From an uncultured Alphaproteobacteria bacterium (GTDB taxonomy: Bacteria > Pseudomonadota > Alphaproteobacteria > Rs-D84), in NCBI GenBank assembly GCA_947646585.1, contig CANSHD010000002.1, positions 1 to 64,000 on the forward strand: DNA of 64,000 bases. The letters are read 5' to 3'. Made by a program: the position numbers and the translations under genes. Shown here piece after piece: positions 51,201 through 59,855 of the stretch (position 1 is the first letter of the stretch; each line of letters opens with the position of its first letter). The notes beneath the pieces were generated by a model. The model was not told the DNA's origin. It saw only the letters and a program-made list of their open reading frames with translations, and ran no database searches.

Positions 51201-51246
51201 CAAGGCATCCAAGGCATGCGGCAAAAAATAGATAACGTCCTTTCAT
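48214..51246 (-). CDS. Large secreted Cys-rich protein (CRQVYYECMDEFC family)
   Basis: Signal peptide; A/T/R low-complexity segment; DYKTCRQVYYECMDEFCANKDAQLKRCACSTRLHEF; C-terminal Cys-rich region. Confidence 0.75.
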   Translation of the reverse strand: MKGRYLFFAACLGCLAFHGAMADDDASAARAATRRTSATVTAGAATAARGKSASSDTARTSGPATRTTSAVKSNTVTGRATAARTATDNTSAARTSVSPRGTQGAIVQSRPAATTARTATSTVARTAMPTRTTASSTSTRTAVPARTAIPSRARAAATTTTARTAVNTELRDAIMGRDYKTCRQVYYECMDEFCANKDAQLKRCACSTRLHEFDRVKKQLANVDEKLLDFNQRLLTVNMDKEDAEALFTATEGELAFNQKDTSASKKILDEISKKLNSGGDDSFSQNLSAISLSLNTDAAFDNVDSLMGASTTTKEGVELYNAALPVCREMAAEVCDEESLSLAESGYQMAIEQDCNTIAKTYETQTDQAREKIREGSALLDISRLDIYQKRNSDDILTCKKKMLDQLYDTSVCGTDLDKCLDMSGQYIDPSTGQAFLTTNLANLAQLITRPEGGQTWTGAPGNDRFVSYLNSKKKYLEPAMENCQDISDYVWDEFIEDALSQIKLAQESKLEEVRQSCTTLTAQCLADTAKSISDFDARALSTFGVKADKTVNDMCNSVKVACTALLETVGGDQDWVGGMTEIATDKTYETIMQTCREVGRACIIQSCKSISGNFGMCESTQNSINRKSIINRTSCWPEVKECVREAGEDAIKRIFEQIETDTSDNGGTFYKELYGKDFDFGIVLFTNNENDASHCYQTDGTTNCIYDLCTNECGCTVSGEKLTACTTATSMECRVCRLAEKIWGNCEAAPAANIELAGSHNKILIPQSANITTLLSWFAQNTNTSEADDSCRDTSCPSGYHTNTDGLGNIICVSDEDYASAGYYCPKPPYERFYPTESGGKGNCCRTGQQNTEGTKGNVSLGNKNCCIGTWKTQNNTPTYGTKQNGALNICNNTSNNVHNVVGSVKVNGKTMNLVCISAQDPKGEKADTTHPQGTEIHCDGQFVFVDGDGTHIDPHDVATSYMSYIDSANKICTYDKDNNEWTSGSNKCTPEQPAQWMINLDGTPIGQ

Positions 51247-51320
51247 TCTTTATATATAAGTGTAGCAAAATTATGAAAAGGCGGGCAAGGATAAAATAGG
51301 GCAAAGTTTAAAAACTTCAG

Positions 51321-51405
51321 TGGTGCGGCCAGGGGGACTTGAACCCCCAAGGATTGCTCCACAGCATCCTTAGTGCTGCGCGTCTACCAGTTTCGCCATG
51401 GCCGC
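51321..51405 (-). tRNA. tRNA-Leu, anticodon AAG, CCA encoded
   Basis: GCGGCCA/TGGCCGC acceptor; CAGCA-CTAAGGA-TGCTG anticodon arm; GGAgcaaTCC variable arm; GGGGGTTCAAGTCCCCC T-arm; ACCA 3' end. Confidence 0.9.
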
Positions 51406-51432
51406 GAAACATATGGTTTCGCGGCCATGGCG
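51394..51432. repeat. Perfect 17-bp inverted repeat with 5-nt loop overlapping the tRNA-Leu 5' end
   Basis: CGCCATGGCCGCGAAAC (51394-51410) atatg GTTTCGCGGCCATGGCG (51416-51432). Confidence 0.95.
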
Positions 51433-51548
51433 GCATTTCGCTTCGCTGCATAGTCGCCATGAGCATTACAAAACCAAAAAATTGCGTTTTTATTTTTACT
51501 CTTTTTATGGTAAAATGTCCATTGAAATTTAAAACAAGGTACAAATAA

Positions 51549-53090
51549 ATGAATAAATTACCAAAATTTTTGATTGGCTGTTCTATTTTTGCACTGATGC
51601 CGGCGGTTGCCGGTGCGGCCGGAACGTATTACACCGGTAATTATCAGTCACCTCAGCAGCAGCGTTATTCAAATCAGTCCTATGCGGCCCAGCGTGGCGG
51701 AACATATACGCAAAACGGCGTTACGTACAACCGCGTGCCCCAGGGGGGATACAGCAATGCGTCGTATGCATCGACCCGTCCGGGCGTCGCACCGCGCGCA
51801 AACAGTGCGTCCCAGCAAAAGGCCCAGAACACAACCGCGCGTAATTCTTCAAAGGTTGGCAACGGGTTTACGGTTGGCGGCGGCCTGTCACACGAGGCGG
51901 CAATGTGGAAGTTTGAGATGAAAGATTCCGGCAGTATTCTGCGCTATGACGACGTGTCGTGGAATGTACTGGATTTGCATGGTGCATACGCCTTTGATGT
52001 CGGCAGCATGACATTGAAAGTCGATGCCGGATTCAAATACGGCATGCAGGGCGGCGAGTCCAGCATGACCGACGACGATATTACAAACGGCGGATATTTC
52101 GTGACCCAGTGGGTTGAGACTGATTCCGCCGGAAACATCACAAAAGTCATCGGTGACCAGATGGGGCACGCGCTATCAATCGGTACCAGCGATGGCGGCA
52201 AGATGTACGGGTTTAACGTTGGATTCGGCCTGGTTGACGCGTTTTCTTTGGGTAAAGTGAAATTCACGCCGTCGGTCGGTTACCGTTATTTGAAGTATGA
52301 GCTGGAAACGAAAAAGAATTACGGTCTGGCGGTCGACACCAGCTATTGCGTTCAGGTAAAAGATTTGGTGACGGGTACGTCCAGTGATGAAATTCAGTGC
52401 GACCCGATTGTGATATTTGTCGACGATGCGGGGAACCAGTCCGTTATTTGGGGCCCGAATGAATCCGGCAAGTATCCGATTCCGTCGGGCAGCGCCAGCT
52501 ATGACACCGCGGGCACATACGCCTATCATCAGCCGGGCACCAGCCATTCGTACGAGGTTGAATGGTCCGGTCCGTATGTCGCGATGGATATGGAATATGA
52601 CATAAATCAGAACAACACGGTCAGCGGCCGCGTGGAGCTTGGTTTCCCGGGCTATACATCCACCGGCGACCAGCCGTATCGTTTCGACTGGGCGCATCCG
52701 AAAAGTGTAGAGGACAAGGCGGACATGTTCTCGGCCATGCATTTGGGGCTGGGTGCGAACTGGACGACGGCGCTGACGGACATGCTGTCATTGTCATTGG
52801 GCGTAACGTATGACTATTACACGGTCAGCGACGCGGACGCGACAACATATCTGAATGAAAATTATTATATGACGACGTTCAACAATTATCTGAAGGGCGG
52901 CGAAATCAACGGCGTGTACTGGGGGCCGGGTTACGCCAGCGAGGAAGAGTTGATAAAGAACAACCAGGTCGCGGCGAACATAGACCAGTTGCGCAAGGAA
53001 TGCCCGGGCTGGCAGTGCAAGGCCGGCGGCGAAATAGAGTCGTTCTATAAGGCGCTGGGCGTGCGTTTGGGACTGGTTGCAAAGTTCTAA
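51549..53090 (+). CDS. Outer-membrane beta-barrel protein
   Basis: Signal peptide; repeated amphipathic strands; C-terminal GVRLGLVAKF. Confidence 0.7.
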   Translation: MNKLPKFLIGCSIFALMPAVAGAAGTYYTGNYQSPQQQRYSNQSYAAQRGGTYTQNGVTYNRVPQGGYSNASYASTRPGVAPRANSASQQKAQNTTARNSSKVGNGFTVGGGLSHEAAMWKFEMKDSGSILRYDDVSWNVLDLHGAYAFDVGSMTLKVDAGFKYGMQGGESSMTDDDITNGGYFVTQWVETDSAGNITKVIGDQMGHALSIGTSDGGKMYGFNVGFGLVDAFSLGKVKFTPSVGYRYLKYELETKKNYGLAVDTSYCVQVKDLVTGTSSDEIQCDPIVIFVDDAGNQSVIWGPNESGKYPIPSGSASYDTAGTYAYHQPGTSHSYEVEWSGPYVAMDMEYDINQNNTVSGRVELGFPGYTSTGDQPYRFDWAHPKSVEDKADMFSAMHLGLGANWTTALTDMLSLSLGVTYDYYTVSDADATTYLNENYYMTTFNNYLKGGEINGVYWGPGYASEEELIKNNQVAANIDQLRKECPGWQCKAGGEIESFYKALGVRLGLVAKF

Positions 53091-53104
53091 AAGAAGTGGC
53101 GGTT

Positions 53105-53722
53105 ATGTTAAAACGTGCGATAATAGTATCTGTTATGTCTGTTCTGGGGTTGGGTGGCGCATATGCCGCGCCCCAGATTTTGACCGGCACCGCCGCCGTG
53201 AATGTCACGCGCGACACGGCCGCGGCGGCCAAGAACGCTGCGTTTGACAATGCGCGCCGCCAGATTATTACGTCGGCACTGGCGCCGTATGCGGATGGCG
53301 CGGCACTGGGCGCGGTGATAAAGGACGCGCCGGCGTCGTCTTTGACGAATTTGGTTGCATCGTCCAGTATTGATGGCGAACAGCAGTCCGCCACGACATA
53401 TTCTGCGAATATAACAATGACGCTGGACGGGGGGGCGGTTCGCCGCTGGCTGGCGGAAAATAATATCAACAGCTGGCTGCCGGATAATAATGCCGGGGAC
53501 CAGACGGTTGTTTTAGTAACATTGCGCGACCGAGTGGGCGACTGGCTACAGCTGAATCAAATCGCGCGTGGCGAGAATATTGAATTAAACACACGCAATA
53601 TTTCCGGGAACCAGATAACGGTTTCCATTCCGGAATCAGGGCGCCGCATGTTTGTTGCGGCGGCGCGCAGTGCCGGCTGGCAGACCAGTGACGATGGTGG
53701 CGCGTTGCGCATGTGGAAATAA
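53105..53722 (+). CDS. Secreted hypothetical protein
   Basis: MLKRAIIVSVMSVLGLGGAYA signal peptide; AAKNAAFDNARRQIITSALAPY; downstream of OMP gene. Confidence 0.55.
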   Translation: MLKRAIIVSVMSVLGLGGAYAAPQILTGTAAVNVTRDTAAAAKNAAFDNARRQIITSALAPYADGAALGAVIKDAPASSLTNLVASSSIDGEQQSATTYSANITMTLDGGAVRRWLAENNINSWLPDNNAGDQTVVLVTLRDRVGDWLQLNQIARGENIELNTRNISGNQITVSIPESGRRMFVAAARSAGWQTSDDGGALRMWK

Positions 53723-53799
53723 GCGCGCGGGCGGACAAAAATCTTGACAACTTGTTGGCTTTTATATACCGTTGGCGTCGGTGGATACCGAGGGGAAAA

Positions 53800-54681
53800 A
53801 TGAAGGCAAAATTTCTGTTATTTGCAATATTGTTAGGGATGCCGTTGGCTGCGCGTGCGGATAACCCGGACGAGATTGAATTATTTTTAAATATTCGCCG
53901 CATCGGCCTGGAAATGTCGAAAACACAGGTACGTCATGCCGCAGAATATCAGGATTCCCCGATACAGGCGTTAAAGGCCGACAGCCAGGATTTTATCAAA
54001 GGCGTGTTGGATACGGCGCTGGAATATAAACGCAATAAATTCAAATGGGACAACAGCCTGTTTATGGAATACGGCAAGACGACGTTAAAGCCGTATGACG
54101 AGCCCAAGACCACCAACGAAAACGCGGACAAGATTTTGCTGTCCAGTGATATGTCATGGGCGTGCTGGAAATGGGGCCAGTTTAGCTTTGGTCCGACCGT
54201 TCGCGGCGCGTATGAAACGGAATTCGTTGCCAGTGGCGACGCCCCGCGCCAGAATCTGGTGCGTATGAACGCCGGTATGTCGCTGTTCGACCATCCGATT
54301 ATAAAAAGTCTGTATTTGACAGGCGTGTATGAATACGATTTTACGTATTCCCATGACAAGACCAGCAAGACCGCGGCCGAAGCCGGTTGGCGTCTGGAAT
54401 ATAAACTGCGCGAGGGGGTAAAGTTCCACACCAACGGATATTATCGTGAATATTTGTCTTATTCCGATTATGTTGCGACGGACCTGGACCGTGATTTCAG
54501 CGCGGTTGTCCGCATGGACACAAACCTGTGGGGAAATTTCACATTGGGGCCGTATGTTCAGTATCGTCGTGCCAAGGCGCGCGGTGCCGACGAATACGGC
54601 AGCAATTTTATCATGGGCATATCGTTTAACTATATCAATCGTTTCGGTTTGATTGATGTCGTGAACGACGACAAAGAATAA
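53800..54681 (+). CDS. Predicted outer-membrane protein, unknown function
   Basis: MKAKFLLFAILLGMPLAARA signal peptide; strand-like sequence ending GISFNYINRFGLIDVV. Confidence 0.55.
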   Translation: MKAKFLLFAILLGMPLAARADNPDEIELFLNIRRIGLEMSKTQVRHAAEYQDSPIQALKADSQDFIKGVLDTALEYKRNKFKWDNSLFMEYGKTTLKPYDEPKTTNENADKILLSSDMSWACWKWGQFSFGPTVRGAYETEFVASGDAPRQNLVRMNAGMSLFDHPIIKSLYLTGVYEYDFTYSHDKTSKTAAEAGWRLEYKLREGVKFHTNGYYREYLSYSDYVATDLDRDFSAVVRMDTNLWGNFTLGPYVQYRRAKARGADEYGSNFIMGISFNYINRFGLIDVVNDDKE

Positions 54682-54854
54682 CAATTCCAATTTTTTGATG
54701 GCGAACCGTCGCGGCAATGTGGCCCGGCATATCGGGCCAGAGCCGGGGATAGCCGCGCCGGGCCATGTTGAAAAACGTTTGAAAAGGGCCGGGTCCGAAG
54801 GCCCCCGTTTCTTTGATTGGAGATGAGAAGACGGAGAAAAAACCGGACCCGGCA

Positions 54855-55072
54855 AAACCGCAAATAAATGTCGTGACACATGCAGACTATGAAAGACATA
54901 AAAAGCGGTTGGAGGTTCTAAACTATATCAATGAAATAGGGAGCTTATTCAATATATTCGCTACCCCTCCAACCCCGAAAAGAGTCGGACTTTTTAACGT
55001 GCCCCGGCACGCATTGATAAGAGGTTTAGATTCCTCACACTAATTTTGTTAGTGCAAAAGAATAATATCATA
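54855..55072 (-). ncRNA. Family I structured RNA unit H
   Basis: 5' hairpin CACTAAcaaaaTTAGTG (55038-55054). P1 GTTTAGA(55024-55030)/TCTAAAC(54917-54923) and CATTGATA(55012-55019)/TATCAATG(54926-54933), written on the plus strand. Pseudoknot CCTCCAACC(54966-54974)/GGTTGGAGG(54907-54915). AGCGAATATATTGAATAAGCT hairpin on minus. Promoter less certain. Confidence 0.68.
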
Positions 55073-55104
55073 TATTGGAATATGGCGCAACAAAAAAATA
55101 AATG

Positions 55105-55328
55105 CAAAAAACACTCACTATGAAATAGGCGGGATTGGAGTATCTAAACTATACCAATGATATAGAGCGGCTTATTTGAATCAATGATTCTTATTCGCCT
55201 GCGCTCCAATCCCATAACATAGAGCTATGTTCATGCTTTTGCATGCATTGGTAAAGGGGTTTAGATTCCCCATACCGACAACACGTCGGTACGTAGGTAA
55301 TTATACATAAGATAATGCTGGATTTCAA
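55105..55328 (-). ncRNA. Family I structured RNA unit G
   Basis: Minus-strand TTGAAA(55323-55328)-17-TATAAT(55300-55305). 5' hairpin ACCGACaacacGTCGGT. P1 GTTTAGAT(55259-55266)/ATCTAAAC(55142-55149) and CATTGGTA(55246-55253)/TACCAATG(55152-55159). Pseudoknot CTCCAATCCC(55204-55213)/GGGATTGGAG(55131-55140). Confidence 0.75.
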
Positions 55329-55337
55329 TATATTTTA

Positions 55338-55580
55338 CTGGATTGCCGCGGTCGCTACCGCTCCCTCGCAATGACAATGTAGATAATCCTGGGCCGTTCA
55401 TCCCTATTGTCATTGCGAGCGAATGCGAAGCAATCCAGTAAATGATGAACTCTGCCGCATTATTTCTGGATTGCCACGTCGGCGCAGGCGCGCCTCCTCG
55501 CAATGACAGTGTAGATAATCTTGGGCCGTTCATCACTATTGTCATTGCGAGGGAGTGAAACGACCGCGGCAATCCAGAAT
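55338..55580. repeat. Dispersed palindromic repeat cluster (ctggattgccgcgg...ctcgcaatgaca and inverted copies)
   Basis: Same words as 15-53 and 1438-1578; copies in both orientations. Confidence 0.75.
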
Positions 55581-55598
55581 AAAGTGGCGGTCCAGTTT

Positions 55599-55907
55599 TT
55601 ATCGCATCCAAAATTCACTGAATGTGGACAGGTCTTGCCAATCGGTATTTATAGATTCTATCAGTGCGATTATCTTTTTACGGGAACCGGATTTCAGTTT
55701 TTTCTCGCGTTCGATTGCGTCATTTACATATTCCCAGTCCTCGTAATAGCCCAGCTTGTCACAATTATATTTTGCGGTAAATGAATCCGGAAATATTTTA
55801 TTTTTATGTTCTTGGACGCGTCGGACGATATCATTGGTGACTCCAACGTACAATGTTCCGTTTCGTTTGTTGAACATAATATAGACGTAATATGTAAATT
55901 TAGACAT
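55599..55907 (-). CDS. GIY-YIG nuclease-domain protein
   Basis: YYVYIMFNKRNGTLYVGVTNDIVRRVQEHKNK. Confidence 0.88.
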   Translation of the reverse strand: MSKFTYYVYIMFNKRNGTLYVGVTNDIVRRVQEHKNKIFPDSFTAKYNCDKLGYYEDWEYVNDAIEREKKLKSGSRKKIIALIESINTDWQDLSTFSEFWMR

Positions 55908-55953
55908 TTTAATTGCCGGGATTATAAAAACACCCGGCGGGCCGGGTGGGAAT

Positions 55954-56514
55954 TTATGATTCTTCTTCGATTTCTTCGTCTTCGTCGCCGTCAACCGCGT
56001 TTAAATCAATTTCTTTTGGTATGCCCAAAATATCCTCGATTTTATCCGACGCCTCGTCCAAATCTATTTTGTGCAGGACCGCGAATTCCTGGGCCATGCG
56101 TTCCAATGCGCGCAAGTACAGCTGGCGCGCGGAAAATGTCATGGTGTCGGCCGCGCTGCGACGCTGCAGGTCGCGTACAACCTCAGCCAGTTTCATCGGG
56201 TCGCCCGAATTGATATTCTCTTCGTACTGGGCGGCGCGGCGTGCCCAAATCATGCGCTTTGCGCCGGCCTTGCCCTTGGCAGAGGCGATTGCCTCGTCCA
56301 TCTTTTTGGCCGTGGTTAACGGCCGCAGGCCCGATATTTCCGCACGTTCCACCGGTACGCGCAATGTCATATGATTGCGTTCAAAATCAATGACCAGCAT
56401 CTTTATCTTCTGGTCGCCAATCGTTTGTTCCTCTACCCGCAGCAGTTTGCCCACGCCCTGGGTCGGATATACTACATATTGTCCGGTTTTAAAGTCTAAT
56501 TTCTTGCTTGCCAT
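55954..56514 (-). CDS. CarD-family transcriptional regulator
   Basis: FKTGQYVVYPTQGVGKLLRVEEQTIGDQKIKMLVIDFERNHMTLRVPVERAE. Confidence 0.88.
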   Translation of the reverse strand: MASKKLDFKTGQYVVYPTQGVGKLLRVEEQTIGDQKIKMLVIDFERNHMTLRVPVERAEISGLRPLTTAKKMDEAIASAKGKAGAKRMIWARRAAQYEENINSGDPMKLAEVVRDLQRRSAADTMTFSARQLYLRALERMAQEFAVLHKIDLDEASDKIEDILGIPKEIDLNAVDGDEDEEIEEES

Positions 56515-56635
56515 GTGGCCGTACCCTTTTACGTTGCCATTCTCTCTGACATAGTGTTTATTATATCACAAAATCCGCAAAAAACAAATCCGTGCATAAA
56601 AAAATTAAGAAAGCGCCCGTTCGGGCGCTGATCCT

Positions 56636-57175
56636 TTATGGCAGACGTCTGCGAATCGCCCCGGTTCGACGTACAGATGATGCGCGCGTGCCGACATCGG
56701 TGCCACTGCTGGTGGCGCAATGCCATTCGCCGTTCATCAGCACGGCCGTCTGGCCGTTCGGACAGTTGGGCTTTTCCAGGCGCCATGCAAAACAGCTGCC
56801 CTTTTGATAAGACTGATACGTGGCGTTGTCGCCGCCGCCGCGCGTATATGCGCCGTATTCCGGATTCCATATGCCGGCCGGTTCACCGCCGCACCATTTG
56901 CGGTCGCCAAAGCATTCAACGCAGTTTCCGTTTGCATCGCACAGTTCCGTCGGCGCCGTTGTTGATTTATATCCACTGGCCGCCTTGGTGCCGGTGCCCA
57001 TGCTTTTGCCGTTTTCCAAATCCATACACCACAGTTTTTGACATTCGGCCGCGTTCATACCGTCTATTTTATTATGAGATGTCAAAATATATCCCGGCCC
57101 GCATGATGTGAACGCCGCGTTCGCGCCGCCCGCCGCCAAGACAAATGTTGAAATTGCGAAAATTATTTTTTTCAT
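56636..57175 (-). CDS. Secreted hypothetical protein with several Cys
   Basis: MKKIIFAISTFVLAAGGANA signal peptide; CDANGNCVECFGDRKWCGGEPAGIWNPEYGAYTRGG. Confidence 0.6.
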   Translation of the reverse strand: MKKIIFAISTFVLAAGGANAAFTSCGPGYILTSHNKIDGMNAAECQKLWCMDLENGKSMGTGTKAASGYKSTTAPTELCDANGNCVECFGDRKWCGGEPAGIWNPEYGAYTRGGGDNATYQSYQKGSCFAWRLEKPNCPNGQTAVLMNGEWHCATSSGTDVGTRASSVRRTGAIRRRLP

Positions 57176-57233
57176 GTTTGGTATCCGTGTTAGATACATT
57201 TTACACTTTTTGGGGCCTAATCGCAAACATAAA

Positions 57234-57665
57234 TTACTGGCCCAGGCCCGCCGGTGTAAATCGGCCGATGTTATTAAACAGCTCCTGCAGGGCGTTTAAC
57301 TCAATCGCGGCCGGAATTTCCGTTTCGCCGTCGGCGATTTTTACGTCCGGCAAATCGTCATCGCGCAGAACATGTATCTTTTTTACGTTCGCGCCCGACA
57401 CCGTCGCCAACAGCACCGTGCGGTTGTCAAACGTATGGGGCAGGGGGCCGCGATAATTTTCGTCCGCGCCGTAATAAATCCAGATTTCGTCGCCGTATTG
57501 GGTCTTTACCTGAGGCATGCCGATTTTGTCGGTCAAATCGCGCGTGGTTTTAATCGTTGCAACCTGGGCGTCCAGGTCGGACGGAAATACGTATCCGCGA
57601 TGCTTGGTCTGAAAAGTACAGGCGGCCAGTATGGTGATAAATGATAATAATAAAATTTTTCTCAT
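57234..57665 (-). CDS. BamE/SmpA-like lipoprotein
   Basis: ITILAACTFQTKHRGYVFPSDLDAQ; YGDEIWIYYGADENYRGPLP, resembling alphaproteobacterial BamE. Confidence 0.65.
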   Translation of the reverse strand: MRKILLLSFITILAACTFQTKHRGYVFPSDLDAQVATIKTTRDLTDKIGMPQVKTQYGDEIWIYYGADENYRGPLPHTFDNRTVLLATVSGANVKKIHVLRDDDLPDVKIADGETEIPAAIELNALQELFNNIGRFTPAGLGQ

Positions 57666-57724
57666 GCCGATAATTTACAACAAAACGCGCGTGCGGTGCA
57701 ACCAAAAAAGATTCCGATTCGCGA

Positions 57725-58453
57725 CTACATCACGAAATCTTCGCCCAGGTACACTTTTTTTACCATCTCGTCTTTGACGATTTCGGCGGTTGTTCCGTGT
57801 TTCAATATTTTCCCGTCGTGCAGAACATAGCTGCGGTCCGTAATCCCCAGTGTTTCGCGCACGTTGTGGTCGGTAATGATAACGCCCAGGCCGCGGTTTT
57901 TCAGCTGGGACACCAGGCTGCGGATTTCGTTGACCGCAATCGGGTCGATGCCGGCGAACGGTTCATCCAATAAAATAAATTTCGGGTCGTTCGCCAATGC
58001 GCGCGCAATTTCCACGCGGCGGCGCTCGCCGCCCGACAGGGCGGTTGCCGGACTGCGTCGCAGGGACGATATGGAAAATTCCTCCAGCAATGCGTCCAGT
58101 TTCATCTGGCGCTTTTTACGGCTGGGCTCCACCACCTCCAGTATCGCCATAATGTTCTGTTCCACGGTTAATCCCCGGAATACGCTGTTTTCCTGGGGCA
58201 GGTATCCGATATGCAGGCGTGCGCGCTGATAAAACGGCAGGTGGGTTATATCCTGGGAATTTAAAAATATCTGGCCGCCGGTTGCGCCAATCTGGCCGGT
58301 TATGCAATAAAACGCCGTGGTCTTGCCCGCGCCGTTCGGCCCCAGCAGGCCGACCGATTCGCCCTGGCGCGCCTCCATTGATATGTCGCGGATAACCATG
58401 CGCTTGCCGTATGATTTTGACAGGTGTTCAACGCGTAGTACGGATTGCTTCAT
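57725..58453 (-). CDS. lptB: LPS export ABC transporter ATP-binding protein
   Basis: GLLGPNGAGKTTAFYCITG; LSGGERRRVEIARALA; LLDEPFAGIDPIAV. Confidence 0.92.
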   Translation of the reverse strand: MKQSVLRVEHLSKSYGKRMVIRDISMEARQGESVGLLGPNGAGKTTAFYCITGQIGATGGQIFLNSQDITHLPFYQRARLHIGYLPQENSVFRGLTVEQNIMAILEVVEPSRKKRQMKLDALLEEFSISSLRRSPATALSGGERRRVEIARALANDPKFILLDEPFAGIDPIAVNEIRSLVSQLKNRGLGVIITDHNVRETLGITDRSYVLHDGKILKHGTTAEIVKDEMVKKVYLGEDFVM

Positions 58454-58935
58454 AATTTTATCACCAATTCTTTTGTTAATATTCTGTCGCCGTTGCTGGA
58501 ATCTATTTGAACGTCGCCGATTAAGCGTATGTTGCGTCTGGCGCGGTTGTACTGGGCCGTGCGCGCCGTTATGTTTTGGGTTATTGTTTCGCCGCCGGAT
58601 TTGCGCGTAATTGTGCCGGACACGATGTCCATGTATATAATGTCAGGCGTCTTGTATTCCTGGCGGGCGGTGGCCGCACGCAGGCGGAACGGCGCGCCGT
58701 TTTTGTCGGTGCCGGCAAAAGATGCGCCAGACATTTTAAACTGATTGCTAATAACGTCCGTCATGTTTATCGCGGAGATCGGCGTCCACAGCAACTGCTG
58801 GGTGAACAGTGCGCCCGCCACCAGTGCCGCGACCATAATCAGGCCCCAGCCGGTAAAGAAAAACTGCCACAGGCGCGTCCAGCGCCGATGCTTTTTAAAT
58901 ATGATAAAGTTGCGTTTGTCTTTCTGCACAGCCAC
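58450..58935 (-). CDS. lptC: LPS export periplasmic protein LptC-like
   Basis: Single N-terminal TM; overlaps lptB start; FKMSGASFAGTDKNGAPFRLRAATARQ. Confidence 0.7.
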   Translation of the reverse strand: MAVQKDKRNFIIFKKHRRWTRLWQFFFTGWGLIMVAALVAGALFTQQLLWTPISAINMTDVISNQFKMSGASFAGTDKNGAPFRLRAATARQEYKTPDIIYMDIVSGTITRKSGGETITQNITARTAQYNRARRNIRLIGDVQIDSSNGDRILTKELVIKL

Positions 58936-59020
58936 AGTTTAGACTGCCTGCGCGCAAAAAGCAATTTTTATATTTGTGTGGGCGCCTTTTTGTGTTATAA
59001 TTCAAAACAAGAAAGAGAGA

Positions 59021-59827
59021 ATGAAAAGAATTTTTCTGATTTTTTCCGCGTTTGCTGTGGCGTGCCCGGGTCTGGCGCATGGTGCCATGGCGATTAAAAA
59101 GGCGGCGCCCGTCGCGGCCAAAACCACGTCCGCGGTGGAAAGCACGGGCAGTCTGGTGCCGTCGGTATTGGGATTGGTCAGTGCTGTAAAAAGTCTTGAT
59201 GCCAAGACCAAGGAATTAACCGCGGAGTGCATACCAACCGCGGCGGAAATTTCGTTTGTGAACAATACGATAAAAGAATGGGCGAAAACCGGTGCGTCAA
59301 CCGCGGACGAGGCGGAAAAAGCACTGGGAATGAAACGGTGCGAAGTGCCCTCTGGTGGTTATGCCCACAAGGTTGAAATAAATGCAGGTGATGACAGCGA
59401 ACTTGTCTGTACCGACTGGTTCGGTGGTGCTGGTAATACTGGTATGGTTTGGGAAAAATTTCCGATGGCGGCCAAGGCGACCTATTGTGCGGACGGTTCT
59501 TTTGATTGCGGCAATTCGCAAAAGAAAACGGTGTCAAATATTTACAATGTATTTAATTTGATTGATTTTGGCACAGAGGATTACACCCCCAGCGAGGCTA
59601 AAATGGCAAGTCAGTTGCTGGCAAAAATTGAAAAATGCTCTGACGCAAAGCTTAGTGCGGCCAAACGGGCGATGTGGGGCGAATTTTTGGTCAACACAAT
59701 CAGCGGCGTCGGCCAGTCGACCAATACCGGCGCAATTATGCAGTCGGTCGGCAGTATTTCACAAAGCGGATTGGGCGGCGGCATATCGTCTCTGTCCGGA
59801 TTGGCGACACAGTTGATGGACAAATAA
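59021..59827 (+). CDS. Secreted hypothetical protein
   Basis: MKRIFLIFSAFAVACPGLAHG signal peptide. Confidence 0.6.
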   Translation: MKRIFLIFSAFAVACPGLAHGAMAIKKAAPVAAKTTSAVESTGSLVPSVLGLVSAVKSLDAKTKELTAECIPTAAEISFVNNTIKEWAKTGASTADEAEKALGMKRCEVPSGGYAHKVEINAGDDSELVCTDWFGGAGNTGMVWEKFPMAAKATYCADGSFDCGNSQKKTVSNIYNVFNLIDFGTEDYTPSEAKMASQLLAKIEKCSDAKLSAAKRAMWGEFLVNTISGVGQSTNTGAIMQSVGSISQSGLGGGISSLSGLATQLMDK

Positions 59828-59854
59828 AAATCCGCCGCGTGGCGGATTTTTTTC
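59827..59854 (+). terminator. Intrinsic terminator
   Basis: AAATCCGCCgcgtGGCGGATTTTTTT. Confidence 0.75.
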
Positions 59855-59855
59855 A

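Noticed and set aside
55599-55907. GIY-YIG protein as homing endonuclease of the neighbouring repeats
   Set aside because: Single-domain GIY-YIG proteins of this type are common stand-alone genes; no intron or intein context seen.
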